A DNA stretch of 64,000 bases from Pseudoneurospora amorphoporcata (GCA_033297205.1 MU859103.1:154001-218000), one strand, 5' to 3'. Numbered from the stretch's first letter, positions 1-13,421 are shown. Notes: generated by a model from the letters alone, not told the origin. Numbers and translations: made by a program.

Positions 1-3000
1 CCACTACCTCCAGCATCTCATCAAACATCTCATCATCCACCCTCACATACTTCAGTATAGCCGTAATCAACCCCAGCGCCGCATCCCACAGCTGATGAGC
101 CTGCGAGAACCTGCCCAGCGCTCCACTGGTAGAACTTGTCGAAACCAACTGCTTCGAGCTCATCCCTCCAACGCCATCGACATCACGAATAGGCAGCATA
201 ATCTCCCTGTCTTCGACCTTCTTGACGCCACCAGTAATAAACGCTCTTCCAGCTCCCGTTCCCGTTCTTCTGGGTACCTCCCTCCCCTGAGCAGCCTCCC
301 TCTTAACCCCCCTCAACCACTTTCCCATCCCATCGCCCCACTCCTGCTTAAACCTCCTTGCCATGAAATCACCAGCAGCTTCACACATGCTCCCCAAAGC
401 CTTGCACGCCGCAATCGCCACGAACGGTTCCGGGTCTTTGATCCGCGCTACCACGACCGGCCAGACCGTGTGGACAAGCGGCAGGAAGGCGTTCTCGTCG
501 GGCGCGAGGGCGGGTGAGACGGTGGCCACGAGGTCGAGCAGAGATTTCCGCAAGGTAGGCGTGGGAGAGGTGAGGTAGTGCTGCGAGAGGGTGAGGACAC
601 GGGTGAGAAGGGCGTAGGTGGGTGTGTTGGAGGGTTGGTTCTTCTTTTCATCGTCTTCGCAGGCGGCGAGGGCGGAAGAGGGGTCGTCTGGTAGACCTTC
701 CTTGTCTTCATCTTCTTCGGGCTTGGGATTTTCCAACTGGTCGAGGAGAGACTTGGCTTGGGATGGTTCCTTGGTTTTGCCTGGGCCCCAGGCTTTCTTG
801 GGATGTGGAAGGGGTGGTTCGCCCTCTTCTTCGTCTCGGGCTCGCTTGGTTCGTTCGGCACGTTTGTTGAGGGTGTCAACCATGTAGTCGACGCCGAGCG
901 GTTGCGGGCCTCGTTTGAGGTGGCTGACGGTTTGTGGGTTGGATCCTTCGAGAAGGAGCATGTCTGATTTGACGCCTTGGGTGACTACCTCAGAAAGAAC
1001 GGAGAACAGACTCTCGACAAATACGGGATAGCCGTGATAGTTGTCGAGGGCCGCGAAAATCGCGGCTACAACGTCATCCAGAAAGGGAATCAACCTTGGT
1101 CCCGTCAGGCGTATCAACATCACCAGTACCTTGGTGGAGGCTGGAGAGATGTCAAACGTGTTGAGGCGGAGAGAGATCGAGTTGACCATGTAATCTGCAT
1201 TGTCGACTACCAGCTCCGAGACGTTCTTGTAGCCGCAAGAGGCCGCTATCACGTTCAGTGTGGTGATGGCATGGCTGCGCAGTTGGGGTATTGGCGACCC
1301 GAGGAATGCGGTGACAGGGTAGAGCACATCGATCAGCTCAGGTCGGAAATCCTCCTTCATCCGGGATGCCGCAAAAGCCGTCACTTCGAGAGCAATCGCC
1401 TCGATACGCCAGTCGTTGTCCTGTGGGTCTGAATGGGAAGCCAAGACGGACGAAGAGAAATCGTAGAGCTCCTGGAAGACCTGTTCTTGGTATTGGTTCT
1501 CGTCGAGAGAAGACATGTCCAATAGGTCTTCCATATCCGACGCACTGTTGCAAGTTGTCTTGAGAAGCTCAAAGGCAAGCCAATATGAGGCGATCTGTTC
1601 GACGCCTTCGGAGTCTCGTAAATAACCTAGCATTGCGGCGGCTAGCTTTGTTTGCTGAGCTGATGAGCCAATGTTGGCTATCAGCTTGGTGATCTCTCCT
1701 CGTGTCGACTTGATGCCCTCCGAGTCTAGCAAAACTGGAGGATATGAATGAATGTCAGGTCGTGACACAGTAAGGTCCGTGGCTGTAGACAAGCTATTTT
1801 CGTCAACATCTCCCACCACCTTCGAGGGCTTTGAGCTCTTGACCAAGGCAACTATGCTGTCCCGTAGAGAATCGCCCAACGAGTCATTCAGAGTCGACGA
1901 GTCCATTCCCATGCCTGAAGCCATCTTGGAGCCCCTGAGTATGTTTCTAACTGCAAGCTGCTTGATGCGGTCATCGTTAGACTGGATCGACCTGGGGAGG
2001 CTAGTGACCCAATTGTAGAGCGTAGCCTGAATACAATCGCCCAACTCGGGGTGTATAGCCGCAAGATCCTGTAAGCTAGTCTCGAGCATTGACCGTCCGG
2101 TCTCTTCGTTCTCGACCATCATTGCGCTCTCTACAAGGATCGACTGGCAGTTGGCTAGTGATAAGTGGCATTCGTCCAACAGGCTGATACAGAACCTGCT
2201 GACAGCTGACTGGACGTCCTGAGCCTCATGAGTCCGGACTTTGAGCGCTGCGGCCAAGGCGATTTTGATCTGAGCTGTCGTAGCCCTGAGCCAAGCGGAT
2301 GTCAGTTCAGTCTGAGGCTTTTCTGCGCCATCGATGGGCTGAGCATCCTTTTTCGCCTTGTCTTCCGTTTCAATCTGCTTCAAAATCCCCCTAACCTTGA
2401 AGTCACCCAAAACGTTGACAAGAACGAGATTGAGGACCTGTAAGCATCGAACAAGAATCCTCCTCTGTGTCTTTTGCTGCAGCGGCGGTGCGAGAATTTT
2501 GGTCAGCGATGACACCGTACCCGGAAGAAACCTGGCAAGGACATGCTGATTGCGTGTGGTAGTGTAAACAGCCTGCAAGCATTGCAGCGCTTCCAGCTGA
2601 ACCGCGGGGGCAACACCGTCGGTGATGCCATCCAGCATGACCGTAATGGCAGGCCCTAATGCTGTCACTGTCTCATTCTCCTCTCCAGGTGCCTTAGGTG
2701 CCAATAAGCTTGAGGGCCCTATCGCGGTAATGAGAGCATCGAGAGCTTTGAATCCTTCCACAATGGTTTCCTCGGGCACATGACGCTTCTTGGCCTGTCC
2801 CGGAGTACCGCTGATAGTGAAGGAGAAGAAGAACAGCAGCTGGATGGCCAAGTCCTCTGAGATCTTCTGCTTCCAGCCGTATTGGATGAGGAACCTTAGA
2901 AGCTTGATGATGGCTTCGATCACGCGTATCGGGAACTGATCATGGAAGCGGAGCAGATGGCTCACAGGGAAGAAGGCATATTCGGCCAACTTGTCATCCA

Positions 3001-3247
3001 GCACAGTGGGATCATTGCTCACTTGAGCTGCCCAGATGCCAGTAAGCGACTCAACGAGAGTCAATATTTCTTTGGAAGCAGCCGCCTTGTCTGTTGACTG
3101 GAGGGCGAGGCGACTCAAGGGGACACAGACCGTCCTGAGCTGGGGATGGGGTCAGCATCAGTGGAAAGTTGGAATAATGGATGGATTTGCACGAACCTGT
3201 CTGAAGCAATCATTTCGCGGACCGGGTGTTGCGGCGGGGGTAGCCAT
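1..3247 (-). CDS. tti1: TTI1-like HEAT-repeat protein (TEL2-TTI1-TTI2 co-chaperone), 3' end outside the window
   Basis: Two exons are visible: 3247-3197 (17 codons) and 3139 to the left edge. They are separated by a 57-nt intron (3196-3140) with donor GTTCGT, a CTGAC branch-like motif and a CCCCAG acceptor. The joined reading frame gives about 1060 residues without a stop, so the gene is partial. The N-terminus after the intron (LRTVCVPLSRLALQ, then KLAEYAFFPVSHLLR) and the alpha-helical repeat pattern throughout fit TTI1. An acidic, lysine- and proline-rich low-complexity insert lies about 770-850 residues in. In the known family, TTI1 works with TEL2 and TTI2 to mature PIKK kinases (ATM, ATR, TOR) with Hsp90 in the cytoplasm. 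Assignment is by remembered family resemblance. It is divergent from the Zn2Cys6 factor, with about 500 bp between start codons. Confidence 0.8.
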
Positions 3248-3749
3248 GTCGATTGATTTTGTGCATTATCTGATGCTATCCATCAATTTGGTGGTTCACG
3301 TGTAGTGGGATGGAAGGAATGGCCCGAAGTTTGAAGAATGGTGAGTTGTGGTTGTTGCATCTTACCTAGGTAGTTCCCGTCGGCGACGAGACTGTTTGCG
3401 ATGAAAGGTCCCCCGTAGAGGTACTAGGTAGGTATCAGGCACCAACCCGGGCACTGACAAAGGGGGGAAGGTGCCCTAGAATTCAGTGGCTTTGACCTTG
3501 GGTACAGCGGGTACTCCAGGCCCTTCTGCGTGACACAGCACACGCACCGGCAGGGGCCTATCGCAATACCTACCCTAGCAGTCGCGGTCGACGGGACGGG
3601 AGCTGCCGCTGCCACTGGAGATGAGCGCGTCTCTTGGTCCGTCAGCATTCATGTTGTAACCTCCCTTTGCACTCATTCTTCTTGATTGAGATAGTCTTTT
3701 AAATGTCTCTTGGTAGCTCAAGACTACCTCGTTCATCCCAACTCAATCC
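3248..3749. promoter_or_regulatory. Divergent promoter between TTI1 and the Zn2Cys6 factor gene
   Basis: About 500 bp of non-coding DNA separates two divergent start codons. It must hold both core promoters and leaders. I see no clear TATA box or well-known operator. ORFs here are short and out of context. Confidence 0.5.
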
Positions 3750-6700
3750 ATGGCCCATCCGAACTCCGACTCTGCAACTCCACATGTCACTTCTGCCGAT
3801 ACCGTGACCGTCGCCGGAGCCGGGACCGCTGGACGGCATGCATCGCCGAAACCGGTTCCGAGAGATCACTCGTCACTACCCCCAGGGCCACCACCACCCT
3901 CAACAGGATCAACACCACCCAGAATACGGCGAAACACGGCCTGCATTCGGTGCCGAGACTCCAAGGTATGATCATGGCAGCAGGAGCTTGGGCCTGAAGT
4001 GTCATCCGTCTGCTCAAGACCGCCCGCTCTGCCTGTTTTTGTGTCTCTTGTCTTCAGTTGCTCCCACCATGGGACCCCGTTATGATTGGTCTGGCTGACG
4101 TTACACACTCTCTCTCCACAGGTGAGATGTAATGCAAGTCTTACTCCGGGACAGCCGTGTCTCCGGTGCACCAAGCTAGACCTTGAGTGCATCGTGGACA
4201 AGAACTACAAAAGAGCGTCCAAAAAGAGGTTGGTCACATGAAAGCCCAGGGTTAGGGTGCCCCTAAACAACCAAGACAACAACGGCTAACTCTTGATAGC
4301 AAGCTGGAAGAGTTGGCGGCCGAACTCCAGTCTCTCAAGAACACTGTTGCTCCGAGACCATCACTCGGCGGCCTAACTACTGAACTGCCCCCTATACGTC
4401 CAGTTCACTTCTCGAGCGCGAGTCCGCCCGTGCCTTCACTCCCACAGCTCACCCTGCCTGGAACCCTATCTGGAACCTTACCTGGAGGACTACCTACCCC
4501 TGGGACCCTGCCCGGGCCTTTTCATCTTTCTGCCCTAGGTGTTCCAACACTACCGCCTCCCATCTTCACTCGGCCAAGGCCCTTCTCCCTATCCAGCGAA
4601 GCCTCTACTCCCAGAGCAAGCGATGCCGCCTCTGTTAGCTTCAGTCTGGCCGGGCTCAGGCGTCCAGCTCAGTCTCGAGCCCTCGGTTCACGCGTGTTCT
4701 CTGGGGACGACATAAACTACTATTTCGACAAATACTTTGAGCACTTCCACCCTTACTTCCCCATCGTTCGCCAGCGGGATCCAGATATCTGCTATGAGAG
4801 GGGCCACGTTCTCTTTTGGGCCATCATCATGACGGCATGTCGTCGGTTTGCCAGGGATGACTTGGTATATCAGTTTCTGATGGACTCACTGTTGCCGGAA
4901 ATATGGAACGCGATATCACGGCCGCCGCTGAAGCTGCCCATCATCAACGCCTTGCTGCTCGTGGCGACATGGCCATTTCCTGATATCAGGTTCTTGACTG
5001 ATCCGTCCATGATCTTCACCGGGATAGCCATGAACTCGGCTCTTCTGATCGGGCTTCATACAGGCCGTGGTGCTCATACGGAGTTCACTGGTCTTCTCGA
5101 TAAAGTCGATACGACCGATGAGGAGGCAACGTATACATGGGCTGGCTGTGCCATTATATCTCACCGGTAAGTCAATATTCTGCCCCGGGTATGGACTCGT
5201 GCTAACCCTTCACATACAGAGCTGCTGCTTATATGGGGTGTCCGTCTCCGAGTCTGCTATTCAATCAGACCATAGACTCGCTCCTAGACGGGAGTAGCTC
5301 AATAGCAATGCCTCGCTACTTCATCTTGCATCTAGAAACCGCCAGGTTCGCCAACAAACTCATCAGCACCATGTCTGCCTCTCTCGAACAGTCCCAAGGT
5401 GTCTCACACCGCTTAGTGGCGCAAATGGAAGAAGAGTACAGTAAAATCCAATGCTTGCTGTACCCCGATAACTCGGGTGAGCACCCCTTTCCCTCATGCG
5501 TACCAGTTGCCCTATTTCAAGGAATCATCCCTAACACTACAAACAGACATCGACCACTTCATCCTCCTCTCCACCCTCCTCGAGATCCAAACCTACTACT
5601 TCATGCCCCTTCCCGGCTACAGCGAAGAGATGCTCAAGCGCAACGTCATCAAGTGCTACACCACCGCCGAAGCCCTCATCAACCAGGCCCGCTCCCTCCA
5701 GAGCCAGTCTGCCTTCCTGCACTATTCTCCCAACTTTGTCTTTCGCACCTTGCTCAGCGCCATCTGCGTGTTCATGACGCTCAACCTCGCTCAGCCCCCG
5801 TATACCAAGAACCACAATAATGCACTTAATGCCTCGTACATGGGCGACAACAACAGCAACACGAACAGCCCTAACAACAGAAGCACCACCAACAGCGGCA
5901 CGGGCAACAGAAACAGTAGCACCACCAGCAACAACAGCGGCAACAAAACAGGTGCCGCCTCCCCCAGCAGTGACACAGCCGACCTCTTCATCCGCGAAGC
6001 CCTCCGCATAATCCGATGCTGCTCCGTCCAGCGCGACGACCTCGTCATGCGCGCTTCAAACATGGTAGAGAAGTACTGGAACATGCGACATGCCCTACCG
6101 CGTTACGAAACTTTATTGGACCCCAGCGACCCCGACACAAACAGTCCCCAACACCCCCACCGGCAGCAAGACGATGGGATCCACGGAGCCACAACGGTGT
6201 TTCGACATCGGCTGGGGTCTAGTTTGACGTTTGGGTGTTTGAGGAGGTGGAAGCAGCATGTTGAAAAGGCGAGGGCGACTGTTGGGGGGATGAATCCTCC
6301 GGGACATCAGGGGCAGCAGGGGCAGCAGGGAGGACGAGAAGTGGGTGGTCAGTACCAAGGGCAGCAGGGTCAACAAGGGCAGCAGGGCCAGCAGGGCCAG
6401 CAGGGTACGGGAGTTTACGGTGGTACATACGGGCAGGGACATTGCCCAGGTACCGGTGCGGGTGGGATGAGGCAAGTTGATCAGGGTATGAATGGGCAGG
6501 ATGTGCAGAGCATGCATGGGGATGGAAGTGGTGAAAGTTTCCGTAAGTATTCCATTTCTCGCGACTCAGACTGTCGGGGTCAGACCTTCCCCATAATGGC
6601 GGTCGGAGAGTGTACAAGGAGGAGCGACGGAGAGCAATGGGAAAGAGCAAGAAGACTTCTTGGCTGTCCCTGCCTCCCGTTCTTGCTTTCGTTTCTTCTT

Positions 6701-6904
6701 CTTTCTATCCTGTGTTCCCTGCCAACAATCTTCAATGGTCACGCTAACTCTCTCCATCCAGCAGACGGAAGACTAGGAAACAACCCCCAGGACTCCTCTT
6801 CTCTCGGATTGGCAGACCCTTTCCAACGGCTCGAATGGAATGCGTTCATGGACGACTTTGATTGGAGCTTTACGAGTAATTACTTGGGTGTCGGTCCCAT
6901 GTAG
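3750..6904 (+). CDS. Zn2Cys6 fungal transcription factor, LEU3-like zinc cluster with fungal-specific TF domain
   Basis: Predicted exons are 3750-3965, 4122-4228, 4300-5166, 5220-5476, 5547-6542 and 6762-6904, totalling 861 codons plus stop. Donors are GTATGA, GTTGGT, GTAAGT, GTGAGC and GTAAGT. The zinc cluster spans the first intron (residues about 65-95): Cys-x2-Cys-x6-Cys, then a nine-residue Pro-containing loop, Cys-x2-Cys-x6-Cys. It is followed by a basic linker (NYKRASKKS) and a short coiled coil (KLEELAAELQSLK), the LEU3-like arrangement. Residues about 200-520 are the alpha-helical fungal TF middle region. An Asn/Ser/Thr-rich insert and a GQQ-repeat tract (6302-6400) follow. The C-terminus (DDFDWSF) resembles an acidic activation tail. 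It is a nuclear DNA-binding regulator of unknown target. The last intron is 219 nt and in frame, so a 73-residue longer form is possible. Confidence 0.85.
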
Positions 6905-7513
6905 TAGCCTAGTATTGGGATTCGGATTGCATGTACGGGTACCTATTGTATAGCAAAAAAAAACAAGCGGCCGTCTTGACAGAGCAGTGGATAACGAGCT
7001 TCCATCATGAACTCGAAATTGTTGTGGATGGTGTTTCTTATGGCGTATGTGCGCATCATGGATGGTGCACGTTATGTCCCTAGAGACTTGCTTGCCCTTA
7101 ATCTGACTATGAAGTGGAAGGAACCGGAAAAGAATCAATGGAAAGCATCGACTTCACTTTATCACGGTCGTTGTGAAGCCATGGACTGCTGTTGCGTGTA
7201 TGTGATATAATGTATTCAGCACTAAACTTACCTCTCTATGCCTAGTTTTCCGCTGTCGATATCACAATAGTAGACATACTTGTGATGGCGTATGCTAGCC
7301 TGTCAGATCCTTGGGTTTCCATGTACTCTACGTAGTCCTTCCTTGGTCTTTCATCCCTACTGTCATAGTACATAGACCCCTCTACCTCGTTCATACAAAT
7401 TTGGCTTACCTCTTGCCTGTGAACTTCCCTCTCTTCGCCTTTAGTATCCTTGTACTTTCGGCACTTCTTTTGGTGCGTTAGCCTTCAAACAACGTGCTCT
7501 GACAATACTGAAG

Positions 7514-7554
<41 letters not shown>

Positions 7555-7568
7555 AGAGAGAGAGAGAG
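7514..7568. repeat. Poly-A tract followed by an AG dinucleotide repeat
   Basis: An uninterrupted run of about 38 A is followed directly by about nine AG units. It is a simple repeat, possibly the relic of a retrotransposed 3' end, but no copied gene is seen beside it. Confidence 0.9.
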
Positions 7569-7929
7569 CTTTGTTTGCTCATTGAAAACCTCTCGAGAAT
7601 TCGAATGCCACTCGAATCGGCGACGTAATAATGTGCACCAATCCAGGCGTTTCAGAATATCGTAGTTGCCATTGGCGAAAACATCTGGGGAAAAAGTCTT
7701 GTCATCACATTCAACCTCACGGGGTTGAGGTTTGCTTCCCCGGGTTCCGGTGATATGGTATGATGGTCCATGTATGCCCTCGACAGTTTGGAAACTTCCA
7801 CGCTCAATCCTTGTGGGGTAGGCTGCCTCCGACAGTTCCGGTCATGTTTGTTTGTCCATGTACAATTGTTTAGTTTGAGTGAATGATGCGGTTGAATGGT
7901 TGTTGAGTGTTCTCGACCATTTGAAACAA

Positions 7930-7957
7930 CCCCCCCCCCCCTTTTTTTTTTTTTTTT
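7930..7957. repeat. C12-T16 homopolymer tract
   Basis: Twelve C are followed by sixteen T. It is a simple polypyrimidine tract in intergenic DNA. Confidence 0.9.
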
Positions 7958-10368
7958 GTCATCCATCTCCCGAGTGCACACACAGCCCTAACCCGTACAG
8001 ATTGTCGAGTCTACTGTGGGAAATGAGCAAATATACAGGTATCTTTATTCACTCTTTCGGCAGAAATGCTTTCCGAGGTTTGAAAATTGGGTGAGCAATT
8101 CCCATTCACGTTCAAGTATCTTAAAGTCTCCGATTGTACCTTCCTACAGATAGTGGATGATTCCGTGCGCCGTAATAGCACAGACAGGAACAAACCAATC
8201 AGTTTGGACTCACTTACTCGGACCCTGGATGCCACTGATTCATGTCAACCTTAGAAGGCAAGGAATATCTAGCATACTTACTCGTCCTCTCCACAGAACC
8301 AGCAAGTGCTAGACTTGGAATAGTTGGGATAGTCAAATGCCGTGCACAACTTTTGGTGTTTGTAAACGTGAGACCAAGGATACCGTCGACAACGGCATAT
8401 CTTCGGGAGAGATTATTTTCTTGTCTGTCTTCATCAACATCCATCTAATCCAGCCCAGACCATCTTGGCCAGGCCGAATCCTCTGTCTCTTTTCCACCTG
8501 TTGTCAAAGACGAAGATACTACTTACGACCAGCAGATTCTTCGTCCACTGTGTAGAAAGCTTGACATAATCTTCTACTCAGAGCATAGCAGTTTGACGAC
8601 AGCATGCCTTCAACATTGGGTATTTTATGGAGCCTTTCGAGCTATGGGGATCTTCAATTCACAAGAGAAATTGCAACAGTAAACGACGACCATCTCCTAA
8701 ATTGGGCCAAAGACAACGAGGGAACCCGGAGAGGTTGGCAACCCTAGGCGACATGGCACCCTATTCGAGGGAGAAGATAACGGACAAGAGGGAACCAGGA
8801 GCTAGAAATGGGGTGAGTTGTTTCTCGGACGCATACCTACCCAGCTTGTTGCCACTGAGCCACCCCAACATCGTACCCTTGAATCGGTCGAGAACCATGT
8901 CCAGCAAGGGAAGCTCATCTATTTCATCACCACAACGGTAACTACCGGGCGGAAAGCGATCGAGCTGCTGGGATTACCTCCGTTTCGGATGGTCGATCCC
9001 GCCTTCCTTGGCTTGTATGATCGCCTTGAGGTCAGTAGGTATAAATGGTGGGGCTAATATTCGCCTATGGTGAGGCACAGGGCAGGGCTTCGTTAAAGAT
9101 TATGTTATAGGTTGGAGAGACAAAAGGGAGGTCGAGGAAGCACTTCCTCAATAGAGAAGTGAGGTATGAACATATGCTGGTAGGGGGAGGCCGGAACTCG
9201 GCGCCTACCCTCTTCATACCTCCAAACTGTGAAGTCACTTGACTAGCTGGCAGATGACCTTGAAGGCATGAATCGAGCAGCAATGCCCCAATGCTGGAAG
9301 TCCAATAGACAATGATTCCCCCTGGATCCAGCCACAGGTGCGAGTGGCTGCTTGCATCTTTTCCTGCCTGATATCTTACCACATCCGTAAGGACATTGCG
9401 TACCATGAGTCGGAGCGCTTGTCTAGATCCTTGTAGTGTCTCTCAACCACAATCGTAAACACATCGAAGTAACCTTAGGTTTAGTGCCGACGACTGTGAT
9501 GTTTCAGATCCCTTGCCATGGTCTACCAACAAGCTGTCCCCGGTCCCCGGGTCCATCCATGGTTGTTCTCATTGTTGATAAGTCGACTTGATGAGCCAAG
9601 ATAAGAGGCGACCTTGACCGCTTAACGCACGGTCTCCCCCATACGTCGTTGTTCAAGTAGTTTTGTCCAGACATCATGCGGTTCGTGGAATGCTGCTGAG
9701 ATGGTGTCGTCCAGCTTATTTGGGGGCGGCCTCTTGTGCAGCTGAACGCACCACCAAACTCCAGATGAAAGGGGCAATTGGTATCAACCTAAACCCATCA
9801 ATTATTAGTGGCTTCTCTTGGTCAAACCTAGTTGCGCACGCTTGACACTCTGCTCGATTGATGATTTGTCTGGTACACAAACATTCCCAGTGCCGTGCTG
9901 GCGGATGGCCCGGGTATGGGACCTTTTACCCCGTAGAGGCTGACAAGCCAGAGCCTTGCTCTTCCGCACGGACAGTCAATCTTCACGTCTCTTGACCTTT
10001 TCGGTCAACCGAGCCGTTGCCCAGCATATCGACGCCTCGGAATATTCCCAAAGCCGGGTCAGAGGTGTTGTGGAATTCCGAATGAGGTCCAGCCTCAAGG
10101 GTTGGCAATGCAGTGTCGTCGTATCCTCGGAAAGCACCACTGAACAGTTTGCCCGACTCATCCCAGACCATGTCAAGACGTCCACAAACACACTGGCGTG
10201 GAAAGCCGTACGACATTGACATGAGCCAAAAGTGGCCCAGGTCTCTTCTGATCCTGGGCTTTGTCAGTGTCTTCTTTATCCTTGCGAGGTTATTGTTTCT
10301 CGGAAAGCAGCCGTGTAATTTCGGGCTTTTACCCACATGTCGATGTCGTGAGCAAGCTTGCAATGTAA

Positions 10369-10787
10369 GGGCGTACTTGGATGCTCTGAAATGGGCCTCT
10401 GGAAGGGTTCTCTGAAATTAGAGAGTACAAGGCGGCTAGGAGCACCCTGGCGTGGTTTTTGGATATAGTCCTCCTTGGCGTTGGATCCCAAAGCGCATTG
10501 ACCACTTTTTTCAGAGGTCGAAATTCTACACCCAAAAACTCCCCAAATATTTCACGGTCCAAATGGCTTTTGAAATCCAGGGCGCTAATATTTTTTTGAA
10601 CCAACCACAATCCGTATATTCAACGAAATAGAGTTTCGATTTCAGAACCAACTCAAATGCCCGTGCAGGTTCTGAAATCTGATAGAAGGTACTTCCAACG
10701 AGTGACTTCAAACTAGAAGTACCGCTTACGGGCTATAATTTCAGAATAACCTTTTAGAGAGCCATTTCAGAGCATCCAGATACGCCC
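10369..10787. mobile_element. MITE-like element with about 53-bp inverted repeats and a TAA target duplication
   Basis: The left end reads GGGCGTACTTGGATGCTCTG and the right end, read on the other strand, GGGCGTATCTGGATGCTCTG. The first 26 nt match at 24 positions and similarity continues to about 53 nt, mostly with transition differences. Both flanks carry TAA, consistent with a 3-bp target duplication. The 419-bp body has no transposase ORF, so it is non-autonomous. TAA duplication and GGG-starting termini are PIF/Harbinger-like; that family call is inference. Confidence 0.75.
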
Positions 10788-11390
10788 TAAGCCGTAGCCG
10801 ATGCGGCCCCCTTTTCTCGCCTGCCTTTTCCTTCCCCGGTTTCCATGGCTCGCCGGCGGTGGTCCTCTTGACCATTTTGTGTTCTGCAGGACGCCTTACG
10901 TAATACGACCATGATTCTGGCAGAAGCTGTGACGGCCCTTTTTCGTTTCATCTCCTCTGTTCCTGGCCCCTGAAAGCTGAATCAAGCTCCCCAAGACTCG
11001 ATCCCCACAGTTGGTCCAAAAGGCGCTTGTTTCACCCGACACCTTCGACCCCAGGTTGCACCCAAGCTGTATTTGGCAATTCCCTCCTCGAGCTGGGCGC
11101 ACAAGAACACTGCTGAGTCTGAGCGCAGAGAATGGTAATATCTTTCTGGTGGTGAACTAGGCAATACTAGACTAAACGAGCCCCAAGAACTGCAAGTTAG
11201 TGAGTGTAAAACTCGGTAAAATCAGCGGAAATGCCGGTTCCTACGTCCACTAATGATTCTGTAATGTCAACGTGCATGTTTGCGGGGTCATGTCGCATTG
11301 TGGCCCCTTTCTCGTCCCCGGGGGACTTGTTCTCTTCTCTGGACACGCGATGGCATGCTGAACATGCTTCTCAGTTCATGCGATAGGGAC

Positions 11391-11424
11391 GCAGGCACCG
11401 CAGGCACGCAGGCACGCAGGCAGG
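11391..11424. repeat. Short tandem repeat, unit GCAGGCAC
   Basis: Four imperfect copies of an 8-nt unit lie head to tail in intergenic DNA. Confidence 0.8.
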
Positions 11425-13421
11425 ATTCGCCAGGACCTAAACAGACCCGATTGGCCGTTGTGGTGGACGGGGAGACTTCGTGGGGAACAACTGGAGGTGG
11501 CCCTGGCTCCCTGGACGATGTCCTTCCAGAGGTGCGCTTCTTGCGACCCAAGAGCCTCTGTTTCAAGAGCTGAACTCCCGCTTCGTCGACGTCACCGGCG
11601 TCATTGTTTCTGTTTCAGGATCTGCATTGGCACCTATCATCACGGTACCGTTGGCTTCAATGGAACGCCGCTCAGATCAATCATGTTCTTGATCATGATC
11701 TCCCGAGAGCGAAGGTAAGACGAATGAGCGCCAAGTGAAAAGTGAAAACCGACCGGACTGAGTGGGATGATCAGAAAAAAAAGGTGCCGAAGCGATATCC
11801 AGGCGATGATGACATTGACTGGTCCAGGGATGACAGTTTTGACTCGTTGAGGCAAAAGATCAGAAAGCAGACAAGTCCGCACCCAGGGAGAGACTCCAGA
11901 CTGTCGTCATGATGTGTCCAAAACAAAGTCCTTCGGACTCACATTCCATTTCCTCCCTCCCAAGTCTAGAGTGGTCTCTCCTCATTCTCTCTGCTGCAGT
12001 GTGGGATGGAAGGAGCTCCCAGGTACTTGCAAACGAAAACTCTTCATTGCCTCCAGCTCCTGCGCCTGGAAAGCTTTGCCGGTGTCGCATACTTAGACGG
12101 GAGGTACCTTCCATACCTTGGGTTGCTATCCTTTGCTCCTTCCATGCCTGGATGTTGAGAGTGACAGATGAGGTCAGTGACATTGTACTGGCCCCTGTTG
12201 TCCGTTCCTTCCGCCGCTATAGTGAACCCCGCTGTAGACCTGGAGGGGAGCGCCAAAGACCCGTCCCCCTAATCCAACACCTCCGAGTCCACCTCACCTC
12301 ACGATGTTTTGTTGACCTTTGAATCGGCCACACCACTTATTGATGTTTGTCACTCTAGCATATTGTTGTTCACTCCTTTGCGCGGGGTATTTCATTGTGC
12401 CACTGAACCCACCAGTCCTGAGGCCAAACAAAACGGCCACACAGACTACAGATCTCATTCTGCATAACTGTAGATCCGCCCGGTACCTGCATCTGGCTGA
12501 ATTAATCCCGCTTTTTTTTTACCGCTGGCTGATCGAATCACAACTGTCAACAGAGGCTCACAGCCAACAGATTGACGTACGGCGTAAAACCACCAGCGTT
12601 TTTTTTTTTTTTTCCCTTCGTCGTGCTAAACTTTCGCTCTCTAAGACTGGAGCCTGCGGCCACTTTTGTCGGCCATCAAAGTCTGTGATGCTATTCTTGG
12701 ATTTAAGACGTAGTCACCCTGCGACTGGCCGTATCCTACTGATAAATCAACAAGCGAGGCCCCGGATACCACTGTTTACTGCGTCTATGATTGTGTCACC
12801 ATCAAAGAAACTATATCTCTGAAACGTCCTAGCAACCAGGCTTGGCTTGTTGTAGGGTGCCTCAACCTTGAGTCGTAGACGGGAAGCCCGCAACATAGCT
12901 GCGCGTGACCTGGGAAGACGGTACTTGATGGTCTTTCTCCTGGACATTGTCGAAATCGTCAGTAGGTATTCTGACGAATGAAAAGTCGTACCGTTGGCTA
13001 GCTGCGATCCGAAAAGGGCCATGCTGCTCAGATAGGTGCGCCGTAGATATTCTGATAGCACTCTCGTGTTTCGGAATATGTATGCTGGTCATCACATCGT
13101 GGGGATCCGTCTAACAAGGGCACATCCCCCACTTCTCCCTCCAGTAGGCCTAGCAGGTACCCTTAGCGGTCCCGTCCTGTCCCGTGGCAATCGGCAGCCG
13201 GCCCGTAGTCAGCTCCTGAGAGCTCAGGCCTAGCCGGGTAGAGCTTTGTTTCCCAGGCTAATGTGTCGGGATAGCTTTTGTGCACAGCGGGGAGAGCAGC
13301 CAGGTTCGGTTTCCTGACTGAATTTGCAAAAATCATGAATTGGGTAGCGGCAGTATCTTGACAGAAGAGAAGACTCGTTGATCTGTATCTAGCCGTTGAA
13401 TTGTTCTGGTGGGTGGGCGGG

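Larger units (their letters stand above)
6905..10368. other. Gene-sparse spacer, left part
   Basis: The start is the probable 3' UTR of the Zn2Cys6 gene, with an A-rich stretch just after the stop. No ORF here shows family resemblance, a splice pattern or a plausible codon bias. It contains A/GA and C/T homopolymer tracts listed separately. I see nothing else I can support. Confidence 0.5.

Noticed and set aside
7514..7551. Poly-A tail of a processed retrogene
   Set aside because: No coding relic precedes the tract on either strand; a simple repeat explains it.
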